Assembly (NCBI GenBank): GCA_023450615.1 | Contig: JAEXGT010000018.1 | Coordinates: forward strand, 37,376-101,375 | DNA length: 64,000 bases | From: Pseudomonadota bacterium | GTDB lineage: Bacteria; Pseudomonadota; Alphaproteobacteria; Rhizobiales; Beijerinckiaceae | Reading direction: 5' to 3' | Part shown: piece after piece, positions 8,725 through 17,452 of the stretch | How the letters are laid out: each line of letters opens with the position of its first letter | How positions within the stretch are numbered: position 1 is the stretch's first letter | Notes under the pieces: model-generated | The model's database searches: none | The model's input: the letters and a program-made list of their open reading frames with translations, nothing else | Told to the model about the DNA's origin: nothing | Program-made: the position numbers and the translations under genes

Positions 8725-10691
8725 CCGATCAGCTCCGGAATATCGAGGATCATGAGAACGCGGCCGTCGCCGAGCAGGGTCGTTCCCATGACGCCAGGCA
8801 TGCCGGCAAGAATGCCTGACATGGGGCGCATCAGCACATCCATTCTCTCGGCGAATGCATCCACGGCGATCCCAACCGGCCCGTCATCCAGTGCCATCAC
8901 CACAACCTTCATGCCCGAATTCGGCTCCGTCTGGCGCGGAATGTCCAAAAGGTCGGAGAGCCTGACCAGAGGAATCGTCCGGTCGCGCAGGACGAAGGCC
9001 TCGGCCTCGCGGACCGGAAGGATGCGAGAGGCGGGCACAAAGGTCGTCTCGATCACTCCATCGAGAGGAATGCCATAGATTTCATGTCCGACCCTGACAG
9101 CCATGATCCTTGCCATGACGATGGTCAGGGGCAGGGTCAGCCGGATCGTCGTGCCGTGGCCCTGCTCGCTTTGAACGGTGGCCTGCCCGCCTAATCTTTC
9201 AATAGCGGAGCGTACGGCATCCATACCGACCCCCCTGCCCGACAGGTCGGTCACCTCCGAAGCCGTCGAGAATCCCGGCGCGAAGATCAGATTGATGATC
9301 TCGGAATCGCTCATCCGCTCGATTTCGTCCGCCGGGGCGACATTCCGCTCGCGGGCGACACGACGGATGACAGCGGGATCGATACCGCGCCCGTCATCCT
9401 GAACCTCGACCTGGACCCGGTCGCCCTCGCGACGGGCCCGGAGCGCGACCCTGGTCCTTGCTGGCTTCCCGCTTTCCAGACGAACATCCTCCGGCTCGGC
9501 CCCATGGCCGATGGCATTGCGCAGGATGTGAAGCAAAGGTTCGAACAAGCCTTCGACGACGGACTTGTCCGCCTCGACATCTTCGCCCTCCATGGAAAAA
9601 TCGACCGCCTTTCCCAGCGAACCCGCGATCTCGCGCACGACGCGGGGGATGCGCCGGAAGATGTCCCGCATGGGCATCATGCGGACATCCATGACGGCCC
9701 TGTGCAGCTCCGCCACGATCCGGTCGATGGCGAACTGGCTCGCGAGAAGTCCCTGCGACAATTCCTTCTGATCCAGCCGGTCCGTGATCTGCCCCGCCAG
9801 ATGCGCTAAAGCATTCTTCGCAATAACCATCTCACCGACGAGATCCGCCAGATGGTCGATGCGCGTAGCATCGATGCGGAGCGACCGGGCATGAGTTCCC
9901 CCTGCCGCGTCCACTGTAGTGCTTCCGGCTCCCACTTCGCTGCGGTCCGTCCTGCGATGGGCGACCTCATGGATCGTGACTTGGTCCGGCACGAAACGGA
10001 AGACCGCTTTCACTGCATCGAGCCCTGCGCCGGAAAGCGCCTCGATCCTGAGATTGCATGCGAAGGGATCAATCTCGGAGCTGGGCGGCCAAGGGTCCCG
10101 GCTCGAGAAACGGACCGAGACGAGAGCGGGAACGGAGCGCAGGAGAGCAACCGGATCGTCGCCCGCAAAGAAGCAATCGGCCCGTGGTGTGTAGCAGATG
10201 GTCACGAGGGAGCTTGCCTGCGCCGCCGCATCCGGGTTCAGAGCCATCAACTCCTCAACCCAGCCAAGGTCGACCAGCGGCGCGGCGGGAGCGGCAGGTG
10301 TCAAACCTTGGTCGACCTGTGACCGCAAGCCTCGCGCGAGACGGTAGCCTTCCTCGGCCGCGCCTTCCGGCAATTGCCCCGTTCGTTCGATATCGCCGAT
10401 CCACCGCTCCGCTTGTGCGATGCATTCCAGGAGCGTGTCGATCACTTCGGCATCGGCCCTCGCCTGCCCCTCCTTGAGAGCGCCCAGCAGATCTTCGGCT
10501 GCGTGAAGGGCAAGCCCCATGGGCGCGAAGTCGAAGAGGCCGACGGAGCCTTTGAGCGTATGCACGGCCCGAAAAGCGCTGTCCATCTGCGCCGCGGTGC
10601 CAGGATCGCGCTCAAGCGCCAAAAGGTCATCCGTGGCCTGCTGGATCAACTCGCGGGCTTCGACGACGAAGTGCTGAAGGAGATCATCCAT
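8721..10691 (-). CDS. cheA: Chemotaxis histidine kinase CheA
   Basis: A 656-residue CheA. The P1 phosphotransfer domain starts at residue 1 with His44 in AFRAVHTLKGSVGLF. A second module around residues 160-250 (CYTPRADCFFAGDDPVALL) looks like a divergent P2-type region. The P3 dimerisation helix, the P4 ATPase (HILRNAIGHGAE, DDGRGIDP, GRGVGMDAVRSAIERLGG) and a P5 CheW-like domain follow in normal order. The ATG at 10691 is preferred over one 42 bp upstream because it starts at the P1 domain and has GGGGAA before it; it overlaps the cheR end by 8 bp. Expected to phosphorylate CheY and CheB in response to the soluble receptor of this operon. Confidence 0.92.
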   Translation of the reverse strand: MDDLLQHFVVEARELIQQATDDLLALERDPGTAAQMDSAFRAVHTLKGSVGLFDFAPMGLALHAAEDLLGALKEGQARADAEVIDTLLECIAQAERWIGDIERTGQLPEGAAEEGYRLARGLRSQVDQGLTPAAPAAPLVDLGWVEELMALNPDAAAQASSLVTICYTPRADCFFAGDDPVALLRSVPALVSVRFSSRDPWPPSSEIDPFACNLRIEALSGAGLDAVKAVFRFVPDQVTIHEVAHRRTDRSEVGAGSTTVDAAGGTHARSLRIDATRIDHLADLVGEMVIAKNALAHLAGQITDRLDQKELSQGLLASQFAIDRIVAELHRAVMDVRMMPMRDIFRRIPRVVREIAGSLGKAVDFSMEGEDVEADKSVVEGLFEPLLHILRNAIGHGAEPEDVRLESGKPARTRVALRARREGDRVQVEVQDDGRGIDPAVIRRVARERNVAPADEIERMSDSEIINLIFAPGFSTASEVTDLSGRGVGMDAVRSAIERLGGQATVQSEQGHGTTIRLTLPLTIVMARIMAVRVGHEIYGIPLDGVIETTFVPASRILPVREAEAFVLRDRTIPLVRLSDLLDIPRQTEPNSGMKVVVMALDDGPVGIAVDAFAERMDVLMRPMSGILAGMPGVMGTTLLGDGRVLMILDIPELIG

Positions 10692-11541
10692 CTCGGTCGT
10701 TCCCCGGGCGCTGATAGACGATCGCATCCTCAAAACGGCGCAAGTCGAAGCGCTTCGAGATCCGCGTCATCGACTCGGTGTGGCCGAGACAGATGTATCC
10801 TTCCGGATTCAGGGCCTTGTAAAGGTTGTTCACGGTCACGAGACGCGCGGGATCGTCGAAATAGATCAGGACGTTGCGGCAGAAGATGACGTCGAACCGT
10901 CCCTGCGCCGCCACGGATGCCGGATCGATGAGATTGGCTGCCGTAAACTTCACCGACTCCCGCAGATCCTGGATCAGTCTGCGGCGTCCGTCCCGAAGCG
11001 GCTCGAAATAGCGGTCGATCACATCCTGAGGCAAACGGGAAAGAGCACGTTCTCCATACCTCCCGTCCTGCGCTTCGAGCAGGACGCGCGTATCGATATC
11101 CGAGCCGACAATCTCGATGTGATAGGCATCGACAAGGGGCCAATTCTCGAGAAGCCAGATGGCGATGGAGTAAGGCTCTTCTCCCGTGGAGCACGGCACC
11201 GACCAGATCCGCACGAGATCCCCCGGCTTCCTGTTCTGCGCGATACTCGGCAGAAGGGAACGGCTGAGGCAGCGCAGCTGATGCTCCTCACGGTAGAAAT
11301 AGGTTTCATTGACCGTGAAGAGGTTGATCAGGTGTTCGATTTCGCCCTCGTTGGACGCGATATGCGCGAAATAGGCAGGGAACGTATACGTTCCGGTCGC
11401 CGCCATACGGTCGGCGACCCGCCTCTCGATGTAGTAACGCTTGCTCTCGCCGAAAATCATTCCCGTATGGCGGTAGAGAAATGCGCAAAGCTGGCGGATC
11501 TCATCGACAGTCAGCGCATGCTCCTTCCGCGGCCTGCTCAT
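10684..11541 (-). CDS. cheR: Chemoreceptor methyltransferase CheR
   Basis: A 285-residue SAM-dependent methyltransferase. The N-terminal helical domain is followed by the SAM site: RIWSVPCSTGEEPYSIAI, SDIDTRVLLEAQ and FDVIFCRNVLIYFD, all standard CheR landmarks. It would methylate glutamates on the receptor encoded upstream. The receptor has no C-terminal NWxxF-type tether, so CheR must bind directly. Start ATG overlaps the cheB stop by 4 bp. Confidence 0.93.
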   Translation of the reverse strand: MSRPRKEHALTVDEIRQLCAFLYRHTGMIFGESKRYYIERRVADRMAATGTYTFPAYFAHIASNEGEIEHLINLFTVNETYFYREEHQLRCLSRSLLPSIAQNRKPGDLVRIWSVPCSTGEEPYSIAIWLLENWPLVDAYHIEIVGSDIDTRVLLEAQDGRYGERALSRLPQDVIDRYFEPLRDGRRRLIQDLRESVKFTAANLIDPASVAAQGRFDVIFCRNVLIYFDDPARLVTVNNLYKALNPEGYICLGHTESMTRISKRFDLRRFEDAIVYQRPGNDRDG

Positions 11542-12641
11542 GGCGACAGCACCATATCCATGATCCGGTCGGCGATTTGCTCAAGAGGCACGACAATCTC
11601 GGCCCCACCGCGTCGAACCAACTCACCGGGCATGCCCCAAACAACGGCGGTTTCCTCCGCTTCGGCAATGGTCCGCCCGCCCTCGCGCTTCAAACGCGCC
11701 ATGGTTTCGGCCCCGTCGCTGCCCATCCCGGTCATCAATACGCCGATGAGACTTTCCGCTGCGAAGTGCTGCATGGCGCTCTCAACCAGGCGGTCGACGC
11801 TCGGGTGCCAACGATGCTCAGGCAAAGATGGCGCGGCCATCACGACGGGACCATCGGGCCGAGTGCTGATGATGACGTCGGCATCGCCCTTGCCGATATA
11901 GACATTGCCGGGTTCGAGCGGCATCGGTTGGACGGCTTCCATTACCGTGAGAGCGCACAGCTTATCGAGACGGCGCGCCAGAGGACCGGTGAACGAGCCG
12001 GGCATGTGCTGGGCCACAACAATCGGCCAGGGAAAATCCTCAGGCAACCGGGACAGGAGCGCATCCAGGGCAGGCGGTCCGCCCGTCGATGTGCCGATCA
12101 GCACGATGCCATGGGCCGGTGCATTTTTGCGCCGCCGCCGCACCGGGACAGCGGCCACAGGCAGGCGTGGCACGACAACTCTCGCCGGATTTCTTCCCAA
12201 GCCGCTGCGCAGGCGCACTCGCTCAGCCAGCCTCAGGCTGCGGGGCAGACGCGCCCGTGATGCGGCGCGGACCTTCTCCACCAACTGGGGGCCAAGGGTT
12301 TCCATTTCGAGCGAAATCGCGCGGTCGGGCTTTGCGATGAAATCGACAGCCCCAAGCTCCAGCGCTTCCAGTGTGACGCGTGCGCCCGCATCCGTGAGGG
12401 ATGAAACCATCACCACTGGACATGGGCGCTCCAGCATGATGCGGTCGAGACAGGTGAGCCCATCCATCTCGGGCATGTTCACATCGAGAGTGATCACGTC
12501 CGGCTTGAAGGCGTGCACCTGCTCCAGCGCCTCCACGCCGTTGCGAGCGAGAGCGATTTCGAAATCGCCCTCGGCGGTGAAGACACTGCCGATCAGACGT
12601 CGCATCAATGGAGAGTCGTCTACGACGAGCAGCCGGATCAC
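11538..12641 (-). CDS. cheB: Chemotaxis methylesterase/deamidase CheB
   Basis: A 367-residue two-domain protein. The receiver has Asp8-Asp9 and phosphoacceptor Asp53 (TLDVNMPEMDG). A basic linker (~125-172) leads to the esterase domain with the triad Ser185 (GTSTGGP), His212 (AQHMPGSF) and Asp309 (MTGMGSDG). It should reverse CheR methylation when phosphorylated by CheA. The start is GTG and forms a GTGA overlap with the cheW stop. Confidence 0.93.
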   Translation of the reverse strand: MIRLLVVDDSPLMRRLIGSVFTAEGDFEIALARNGVEALEQVHAFKPDVITLDVNMPEMDGLTCLDRIMLERPCPVVMVSSLTDAGARVTLEALELGAVDFIAKPDRAISLEMETLGPQLVEKVRAASRARLPRSLRLAERVRLRSGLGRNPARVVVPRLPVAAVPVRRRRKNAPAHGIVLIGTSTGGPPALDALLSRLPEDFPWPIVVAQHMPGSFTGPLARRLDKLCALTVMEAVQPMPLEPGNVYIGKGDADVIISTRPDGPVVMAAPSLPEHRWHPSVDRLVESAMQHFAAESLIGVLMTGMGSDGAETMARLKREGGRTIAEAEETAVVWGMPGELVRRGGAEIVVPLEQIADRIMDMVLSP

Positions 12642-14071
12642 GGAGCGGAGCGCTCCGGATGATCTTCGTCCATGGCAGCAAGCAGATCCTTCTCGGCGCG
12701 ATCCAACAACTCGCGCGGATCGAGCAGGAGGATCATGCGTCCCTCGACCTCGATATTGGCGATGCGATCGATGACCTGGCTCCCGTCCGCTGCGAGATCG
12801 GGGGTCTGGCGAAGCTGCGCTTGAGAAATTTTGAGAACCTCCGACACGGTGTCGACGACGAAGCCGGCTTGCAGCTCATCAATCCGGACAACCACGATGC
12901 GTTCCCGTCGCCTCTCACCCTGAGCGTCGAGCTTGAATCGCCGCCGCTGATCGATGACCGGAACGACACGGCCGCGCAGGTTCATCACCCCTTCGATGAA
13001 GGCAGGAGCCTTGGGCAGCCGGGTCAGCGCATCGGGCACGCGCACGACCTCATCGACCGCCCCGATGGGTAACCCGTATTCTTCACCACCCAGCTGGAAG
13101 ACGATGAACTGCTCCTCGTCACGGTGCGAAGGCCCGTCAGCTGTACCCATGTCGTGGTTCTTTTCCGTTTGAGAGGAAATCTGCTCGAGCAGGGCCTGAT
13201 CGCGGAACAGATGGTCCGGCGACAGGATCGAGACCAGCCGCTGCCCCCCATCGAGCCGACAGATTCCCTGGATCTGTGCCTCCGCATCTCCCCGGGTGAG
13301 GATCGTCGGAACGGGATCGATCATGTCGGGAGATATCCGAAGGATTTCCTTCATGCCGTCGGTCGCAAGACCCACCAGCCCTTCACCGATCCGTATCACG
13401 ACGACCCGGGCTCTCCTGGCATCGCCAGTCGCGCGAAGGCCAAGCAACCCCCGTAGGGAAACTAGAGGCACGAGCTTTCCGCGCAGGGGAAGCACGCCGA
13501 GCATGACAGCATCGGTCTGCGGAACCGCCGTCACATGCTCCGGGAGAGCGACAACCTCATGAACGGAAGGCAATGGCAGGGCAAAATCCTGTCCACCCAC
13601 GGCAAAGCATACCAGGGCGATCTTGTCCGGGTCCGCGGCCTGCTCATGGTGCACCCGTGGAGCGGCGATTGACCGGCCAGATGCCCGGCGCGTGAAGCTG
13701 CCGAAATCCTTGGCGAGCAGCGCATCCAGATCAATCATCCGCGCCCGCACGTCATCGTTCTCTGACGATGCAAGCGATGCCACCCTATCCACCGCGAGGC
13801 CTACAGGGGAACCGCGGTCGATCACGACGACGCGGGCATTTCCAGAAGGAAGCCCCTCCCGTCCCAGGAGTTTGTGCAGCGACACAACAGGCATCACCGC
13901 GCCCCTGAGATTGGCCACGCCAAGCAGGCTGGAGGGACCAAGCGGCACTCGGGTAACAGCCGGACGGCGGATCACCTCGGCAACATCGGACGCGGGAAGG
14001 GCAAAACGTTCGCCCCCCAATTCAACCGTCAGGAACGATCGCGCGACGGACGCAGGAGCCGCCTGGGCCAT
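12638..14071 (-). CDS. cheW: CheW-type coupling protein with three tandem CheW domains
   Basis: A 477-residue protein made of three CheW modules at about residues 10-125, 150-292 and 320-465, against one domain (~150-170 residues) in ordinary CheW. Each has the hallmark loop before strand 5: VANLRGAVMPVVSL, VLPLRGKLVPLVSL and VMNLRGRVVPVIDQ. The domains differ clearly in sequence, so the triplication is old. An open frame runs further upstream into the receptor gene, but the ATG at 14071 gives the natural N-terminus and lies 4 bp after the receptor stop. It probably bridges CheA and the receptor, perhaps holding several partners in one chain (inference). Confidence 0.9.
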   Translation of the reverse strand: MAQAAPASVARSFLTVELGGERFALPASDVAEVIRRPAVTRVPLGPSSLLGVANLRGAVMPVVSLHKLLGREGLPSGNARVVVIDRGSPVGLAVDRVASLASSENDDVRARMIDLDALLAKDFGSFTRRASGRSIAAPRVHHEQAADPDKIALVCFAVGGQDFALPLPSVHEVVALPEHVTAVPQTDAVMLGVLPLRGKLVPLVSLRGLLGLRATGDARRARVVVIRIGEGLVGLATDGMKEILRISPDMIDPVPTILTRGDAEAQIQGICRLDGGQRLVSILSPDHLFRDQALLEQISSQTEKNHDMGTADGPSHRDEEQFIVFQLGGEEYGLPIGAVDEVVRVPDALTRLPKAPAFIEGVMNLRGRVVPVIDQRRRFKLDAQGERRRERIVVVRIDELQAGFVVDTVSEVLKISQAQLRQTPDLAADGSQVIDRIANIEVEGRMILLLDPRELLDRAEKDLLAAMDEDHPERSAP

Positions 14072-14075
14072 CACA

Positions 14076-16022
14076 TTACGACTCCACGATCTGGAGTTCA
14101 TCCGCCAGGGAGGCGATCTCTTCAATCGCGGCGGCAAGGTCCTCTGATCCTTGCGCCTGCTGACGCGCCGCGCTTGCCGCTTGTGCGGCGGCCGCTCCGG
14201 CCTCTTCGGCGACGGCTGCGATCTGTTGGGTGCCGAGCCGAACCTCGCGCACGGACGTGAGAATGGTGTCCGAACCGGCAAAAATCGCGCTGTTGCCGCG
14301 ACGGAGCGCCTCGACGTCAGCCTCCACCGCGTTGAGCCTCTCGGCAGTCAAGGTATTCTTGGCCACCTCGGCTTCCGCAACGACGGCGCTCTGCTCCAAG
14401 TCGCGCCGGACGATGATGATCTGCTCGCGGATCTGGCGAATGACGTCCTTGATCCGGTCTGCATTCTCGGATGCATCGCGCGCCAGATTGCGGATATCAC
14501 TGGAGACGATGGCGAAGCCGCGCCCCGCCTCGCCTACCCGCGCCGCCTCGATGGAGCCGCTCACGGCCAGCATGTTGGTCTGAACCGCCACGAGGGCGAT
14601 GCTGTCGACGATCTTCTCGATGCGGCGCCCCGACTCGTCCAACCCGCTCATCATGTCGATTACGGCACGGGTTTCCTTGAGCCCGCCCTCGACGCCCCTT
14701 GCGAGGCGCATGGTTGCGGAGCGGTTTTCCTGGAACGCGCCGGCAAGGCTTTCGATGCGCTGGACTGCGGTTTCGGCAACCTCCCGCGACGCGCTGGTAG
14801 CCCGCTCGATCTGCTCCATGGCCGCAGTGGTCTGCTGGGTCGCCGCAGCCTGCATCTGCGCTCCCCGGCTGATCTGATCGACCGCCGTCATGATCTCGCC
14901 CGCAGCGCCCGAAAGCTCCTGGATGGCCGCCGAAAGCTCCTCAGCCGCCGAACCGACCTGCTCGGAACTCGCCGAACCCGCCGTGTCGGACTGCAGATTG
15001 TCGGCCAGAACCGCCAGGGCATGTGCGGTCTGCTGGCTCTGGTCCAGCGCGACGCTCTGCTGCTGGACGGCCCGCTGAGCCTCCGCAGCCGCAGCGGCCT
15101 GCTCCTCTGCGGCGCTGGCGACCTGCTCGGCCCCGCGCTGCGCCTCGCGGATAGCTGCTTCCGCCTCGACGGCGGCAACGAGGATTGTCTGGCTGCCCTC
15201 CGCGAGGAGGGTAATGTCAGAGCGGATCTTGTCCAGGGCGGCAACGATGCCGCGCCCGGATTGCGCCTCGCCCGAAGCGGTTTCCGCAGCAGCCCTGATC
15301 CTCTCGGCGACGGAGCGCACTTCGCCCGCGATCACCTCTGCCAGGGTTTGAATGTCCTGCGCGCTTTTCTCCGAGCTTCCGGCCAGAGCCCGCACCTCGT
15401 CGGCCACGACCGCGAACCCGCGACCGTTCTCGCCGGCCCGCGCGGCTTCGATTGCCGCGTTGAGAGCCAGAAGGTTGGTCTGGTCGGAGATGTCTCCAAC
15501 CATGCTGGTGATTTCGCCGATGGTGGTGGCCTGCTGTTCCAAGAGCGAGATGATCTCGACCATGGCTCTCTGACGGGTAGCGTTCGCCTCGACGGATGCC
15601 ACCGATGTATCGATTTGAGCAGCAGTCTCGATCAGGAGGCTCTGGAGGCTCGCGGTCTTCGTGCGCGCCTCTTCCGCATGCTGCCGCGCGCCCGAGAAAG
15701 AAGCGCCGAGGCTCACGATGGCGGAAAGCGATTGCTGGGATGCGCCCGCAGCCTCCTCGGCTCCGGCGGCGATCTGTTCCATGGAGCGTCGGAGTTCCTC
15801 CGCAGCGGCAGACGCCTCCGCCACTCCGCTCGCCAATTGCTCTGTCGCCGCGCCGATGCGCTCCGCAGCCTGCTGCTTGCGGGCCCTGACCCGCCCGAGG
15901 ATCCGGCGCTGGGACGCGCCGCCCCGCACAGGGGAAGGGGATGCATTCGCAGCAGGCGCTTCATCACCGCCCGAGCGAGGGTTGCCCTTGCCCGGGAGTT
16001 CGGACGTCTTGACCAATGCCAT
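14076..16022 (-). CDS. Soluble methyl-accepting protein with two signalling tips
   Basis: A 648-residue, almost wholly coiled-coil protein without transmembrane segments or a recognisable sensory domain. The first ~45 residues are Gly/Pro/Ser/Arg-rich. Two separate receptor hairpin tips are present: one near residues 168-214 (GDISDQTNLLALNAAIEAAR, then GRGFAVVADEVRALA), and a divergent one near 468-515 (IALVAVQTNMLAVSGSIEAA, then GRGFAIVSSDIRNLA). Ordinary receptors have one. The second tip keeps the glutamine-threonine-asparagine and E-A-A-R core but has VSG in place of LNA. The spacing suggests a duplicated signalling unit. AAGGGG precedes the ATG. As first gene of the minus-strand operon it is probably the array's receptor; how it is stimulated is unknown. 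Confidence 0.9.
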   Translation of the reverse strand: MALVKTSELPGKGNPRSGGDEAPAANASPSPVRGGASQRRILGRVRARKQQAAERIGAATEQLASGVAEASAAAEELRRSMEQIAAGAEEAAGASQQSLSAIVSLGASFSGARQHAEEARTKTASLQSLLIETAAQIDTSVASVEANATRQRAMVEIISLLEQQATTIGEITSMVGDISDQTNLLALNAAIEAARAGENGRGFAVVADEVRALAGSSEKSAQDIQTLAEVIAGEVRSVAERIRAAAETASGEAQSGRGIVAALDKIRSDITLLAEGSQTILVAAVEAEAAIREAQRGAEQVASAAEEQAAAAAEAQRAVQQQSVALDQSQQTAHALAVLADNLQSDTAGSASSEQVGSAAEELSAAIQELSGAAGEIMTAVDQISRGAQMQAAATQQTTAAMEQIERATSASREVAETAVQRIESLAGAFQENRSATMRLARGVEGGLKETRAVIDMMSGLDESGRRIEKIVDSIALVAVQTNMLAVSGSIEAARVGEAGRGFAIVSSDIRNLARDASENADRIKDVIRQIREQIIIVRRDLEQSAVVAEAEVAKNTLTAERLNAVEADVEALRRGNSAIFAGSDTILTSVREVRLGTQQIAAVAEEAGAAAAQAASAARQQAQGSEDLAAAIEEIASLADELQIVES

Positions 16023-16305
16023 TGAGGCCCCTTGGGATTGATGGACGATGTTCGGTCGCCTGCCCTACCGGGAAGCCAAACGGACGGCTTCGTCAGAGCG
16101 GGTAAGAGCTGGCTTAACTTTTATAGTTGCCGATCCTGTCCGAGCAAGGCGCCGCCTGGATTCTTCCTTGATAAAGACGCCCTTTGGCCCCTCTCCGGCC
16201 ACTTATCCAAACCCTAGCGCGCCCGCCACATAGACTATGCAAGGATATAAGCTAGAGTGTACGGGAACCGTGTTGCAGCGGTTTTGCCTTCATGAGGGAA
16301 ACAAG
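16023..16305. other. Divergent intergenic region between the che operon and the TRAP operon
   Basis: These 283 bp separate the receptor gene (minus) from the TAXI binding protein (plus) and must hold the promoters for both. I see the receptor ribosome-binding site at its left end and GAGGGAA before the binding-protein start at its right end. An AT-rich TATAAAAG on the minus strand near 16120 is a possible -10 region for the che operon, but no convincing partner box is visible. Confidence 0.4.
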
Positions 16306-17289
16306 ATGTCCATGAAACTGACCCGTCGCGATCTGGCCAAGCTCGGCCTTGGCTTTGGCGCTGCCGCCGCCCTGGGCCGCAATGCCTTTGCACAAGCGCC
16401 GGCCTTCTTCCGCATCGGGACTGGCGGTACCGCAGGAACCTACTACCCGGTCGGCGGCCTGATCGCAAATGCCGTTTCGAATGCGCCGCAGCTCGTTCTG
16501 ACGGCCCAGGCTTCCAACGGCTCCGTGGCGAACGTGAACTCCATCGTCTCCGGCGCTCTCGAGTCCGGCTTCACCCAGGCCGACGTGGCCTACTGGGCCT
16601 ATACCGGCACCGGCCTCTTCGAGGGCAAGGGCAAGATGGAGGATCTGCGCCTCGTTGCGAACCTTTATCCCGAGAGCATCCATCTGGTCGCCGCCAAGTC
16701 CGCGAACATCAAGTCCGTAAACGACCTGAAGGGCAAGCGCGTATCCCTTGACGAGCCGGGCTCCGGAACCCTCGTCGATGCCCGCATCATCCTGAACGGC
16801 TGGGGCCTCAAGGAAAGCGACGTGAAAGCGGATTTCCTGAAGCCGAACCAGGCAGCCGAGCGCATGCGCGACGGCGGCCTCGACGCCTTCTTCTTCGTCG
16901 GCGGCTATCCGACGAGCGCGATCACGGAGCTTGCTGCCACCGGCGGCGGCATCGACATCGTGCCCCTGTCCGGCCCCGAGGCGGACGCCATCCGCAAGCA
17001 GTACAGCTTCTTCGCCGCGGACGAGATTCCGGCAGGCACCTACAAGGATGTCGGCGCCGTGAAGACGCTGGCAGTCGGCGCGCAGTGGGTCACGTCCGCG
17101 AAGGTGCCGGACGCTGTCGTCTATGAAGTCGTGAAGGGCCTCTGGAGCGACAAGACCCGCGCCGCCCTCGATGCTGGTCACGCCAAGGGCAAGCTGATCC
17201 GCAAGGAGAACGCTCTGGCCGGTGCCGGCATTCCGATCCATGCCGGAGCTGAGCGCTTCTACAAGGAAGCCGGCCTCCTCAAAGGCTGA
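16306..17289 (+). CDS. TAXI-family TRAP transporter solute-binding protein
   Basis: A 327-residue periplasmic binding protein. The N-terminus LTRRDLAKLGLGFGAAAALG...AFAQ has a twin-arginine type signal (R-R-D-L) with an alanine-rich segment and an A-x-A cleavage site. The mature protein begins with FRIGTGGTAGTYYPVGG, the usual start of TAXI proteins, and SLDEPGSGTLVDARIIL is a further family landmark. The ATG at 16306 is chosen for this signal peptide and because GAGGGAA lies 7-12 bp upstream; an in-frame start 69 bp earlier lacks both. The fused permease follows, so this is a TAXI-type secondary importer of an organic acid; the ligand is unknown. Confidence 0.9.
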   Translation: MSMKLTRRDLAKLGLGFGAAAALGRNAFAQAPAFFRIGTGGTAGTYYPVGGLIANAVSNAPQLVLTAQASNGSVANVNSIVSGALESGFTQADVAYWAYTGTGLFEGKGKMEDLRLVANLYPESIHLVAAKSANIKSVNDLKGKRVSLDEPGSGTLVDARIILNGWGLKESDVKADFLKPNQAAERMRDGGLDAFFFVGGYPTSAITELAATGGGIDIVPLSGPEADAIRKQYSFFAADEIPAGTYKDVGAVKTLAVGAQWVTSAKVPDAVVYEVVKGLWSDKTRAALDAGHAKGKLIRKENALAGAGIPIHAGAERFYKEAGLLKG

Positions 17290-17304
17290 TTCCGTCCGTC
17301 ACCC

Positions 17305-17348
17305 TAAAACGGCCTCCCGCGTCGTCAGTCGCGGGAGGCGTCGTTTTG
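17305..17348 (+). terminator. Hairpin between TAXI binding protein and permease
   Basis: A 9-bp perfect stem GCCTCCCGC/GCGGGAGGC with a 10-nt loop, flanked by AAAAC on the left and GTTTTG on the right. It looks like a weak intrinsic terminator or attenuator that would give more binding protein than permease from one transcript. Confidence 0.65.
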
Positions 17349-17452
17349 AAAGCGTTTGCTCACCTCATTCAAGGCCGAGCAAACGTCCAAGCCTACCCTG
17401 GAAGAGCGGCGGCGCATGAATGCGTAAGCGCTGCCTGCATATGAGACCCGCC

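Noticed and set aside
14151..16025. A 624-codon open frame on the plus strand opposite the receptor gene
   Set aside because: It is the antisense shadow of a coiled-coil gene with strong codon bias; its translation is low-complexity Arg/Leu/Asp with no motif, while the minus strand encodes clear receptor tips.
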